From Nitrospira sp. KM1 (GTDB lineage Bacteria; Nitrospirota; Nitrospiria; Nitrospirales; Nitrospiraceae), in assembly GCF_011405515.1 (NCBI RefSeq), contig NZ_AP022671.1, forward strand, positions 1,984,001 through 2,048,000: 64,000 nucleotides of DNA, given 5' to 3'. The position numbers were made by a program, and so were the translations under genes. Within the stretch, counting starts at the first letter, position 1. Each line of letters opens with the position of its first letter. The notes beneath the pieces are model-generated. The model worked only from the letters and a program-made list of their open reading frames with translations, was not told the origin of the DNA and did no database searches. Below are positions 63,410-64,000 of this stretch, piece by piece.

Positions 63410-64000
63410 TTATATGATCTCTAATGCAGCCTGCAGAGCCCCAGCCGACTTGAGGGCAGAGAGGATCGCAACCAGATCCCTCGGCGTCACCCCCACGGCA
63501 TTGAGCGCACTGACCACCTCTCCGAGCGTCACCGTTGCATCCACCACGACCAGCCGCGCTTCCTGTTCTTTCACGTCGGTCTGCACATCAGGAGTGACGG
63601 TTGTCGTGCCGCCGGTTGACCCGATCAACGGCGCCGGAGGCTGCGACACATTCAACGTATTTTTCACGGAGATTGTCAGATTGCCGTGAGAGATGGCACA
63701 GGTAGAAATGCGCACGTGCTCGCCCAGTACCACAGTGCCGGTTCGCTCATTCACCACAACCTTGGCGGGCGCATCTACGGCAACGTCGAGGGCCTCCAGC
63801 GTAGCGATGAATTCAACGATCCTGCCTTGGAAACTGGACGGTACGGCCGATTTCACCGAACCCGCATTGACCGGCACCGCGGTTCCCCGGCCAAAGGCAT
63901 TGTCGATCGCTTCCGCCGTTCGGATGGACGTCGTGAAGTCCGCTTGGCGGAGAAGCAGGGACACGGATTCCCACTGCTCCATATTCACCGCCAATTCCTT
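63410..64000 (-). CDS. flgI: Flagellar P-ring protein FlgI, 3' part (partial)
   Basis: The frame is open from the window edge (64000) to the stop at 63410, giving the last 196 residues. ARVVVNERTGTVV-type (here AKVVVNERTGTVVLGEHVRI) and VSALNAVGVTPRDLVAILSALKSAGALQAAL-type blocks are the C-terminal FlgI signature. The N-terminus with signal peptide lies beyond the window. FlgI forms the P ring in the peptidoglycan layer. Confidence 0.93.
   Translation of the reverse strand, partial: KELAVNMEQWESVSLLLRQADFTTSIRTAEAIDNAFGRGTAVPVNAGSVKSAVPSSFQGRIVEFIATLEALDVAVDAPAKVVVNERTGTVVLGEHVRISTCAISHGNLTISVKNTLNVSQPPAPLIGSTGGTTTVTPDVQTDVKEQEARLVVVDATVTLGEVVSALNAVGVTPRDLVAILSALKSAGALQAALEII

Overview
The window looks like a chromosomal segment from a motile, Gram-negative-type bacterium of the Nitrospira/Nitrospirota kind. 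This is inferred from gene content and style (paired M16 peptidases, a CheA with MshEN-like repeats, a large flagellar/chemotaxis block mixed with glycosyltransferases). No rRNA gene is present to confirm it. Gene density is high, and I see no tRNA, rRNA, CRISPR, IS element or prophage.

Region 1 (1-15.3 kb) is housekeeping: the 5' part of a TPR/Slt-like secreted protein (minus strand), rlmN, two M16 peptidases, larE, an Fo-only ATP synthase cluster (atpI-like, atpB, atpE, atpF), a chorismate-using synthase with a class IV aminotransferase (probably pabB-pabC), a lytic transglycosylase, nadB with a lipoprotein gene, a 31-residue bS22-like ribosomal protein gene, a small unknown gene and an MsbA-type ABC exporter.

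Region 2 (15.5-36.2 kb) is signalling and motility: an HDOD response regulator, a partner-switch module (HPt, REC-PP2C, two STAS proteins and an RsbW-like kinase), motB, cheB, cheD, cheR, an MCP, cheW, cheA (frameshifted in this sequence), two cheY genes, two CheZ-like phosphatases, motA, an excisionase-type HTH gene, a PilZ gene, fliT-like, fliS, fliD, flaG and flagellin.

Region 3 (36.4-50.8 kb) is a compact, co-directional surface-glycan island: two GT9 glycosyltransferases, two CgeB-type glycosyltransferases (one flanked by methyltransferase domains), a 1401-residue GT/FkbM/GT2/GT2/TPR fusion, a DegT aminotransferase and an SDR epimerase. Its position beside fliC suggests flagellin or surface glycosylation.

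Region 4 (51-64 kb) holds c-di-GMP control (YcgR-like PilZ, two divergent HD-GYP proteins), a BarA-like hybrid kinase, then fliW, csrA, flgL, flgK, flgN, flgM, flgJ and the 3' part of flgI.

The unifying signal is a set of ten sites of the form T(C/T/A)AAG(T/A)-N11/12-(G/A)CCGATA, closely matching sigma-28 (FliA) promoters. They sit before fliC, csrA-fliW, flgM (inside flgJ), both HD-GYP operons, cheW, cheR, the STAS-cheZ-cheY-cheA operon, the HTH-cheY-cheZ-motA operon and the partner-switch operon. Together they imply that late flagellar genes, chemotaxis, the CsrA/FliW switch, c-di-GMP turnover and the anti-sigma factor form one FliA regulon. The flagellin leader also carries a hairpin with GGA in its loop, a textbook CsrA target.
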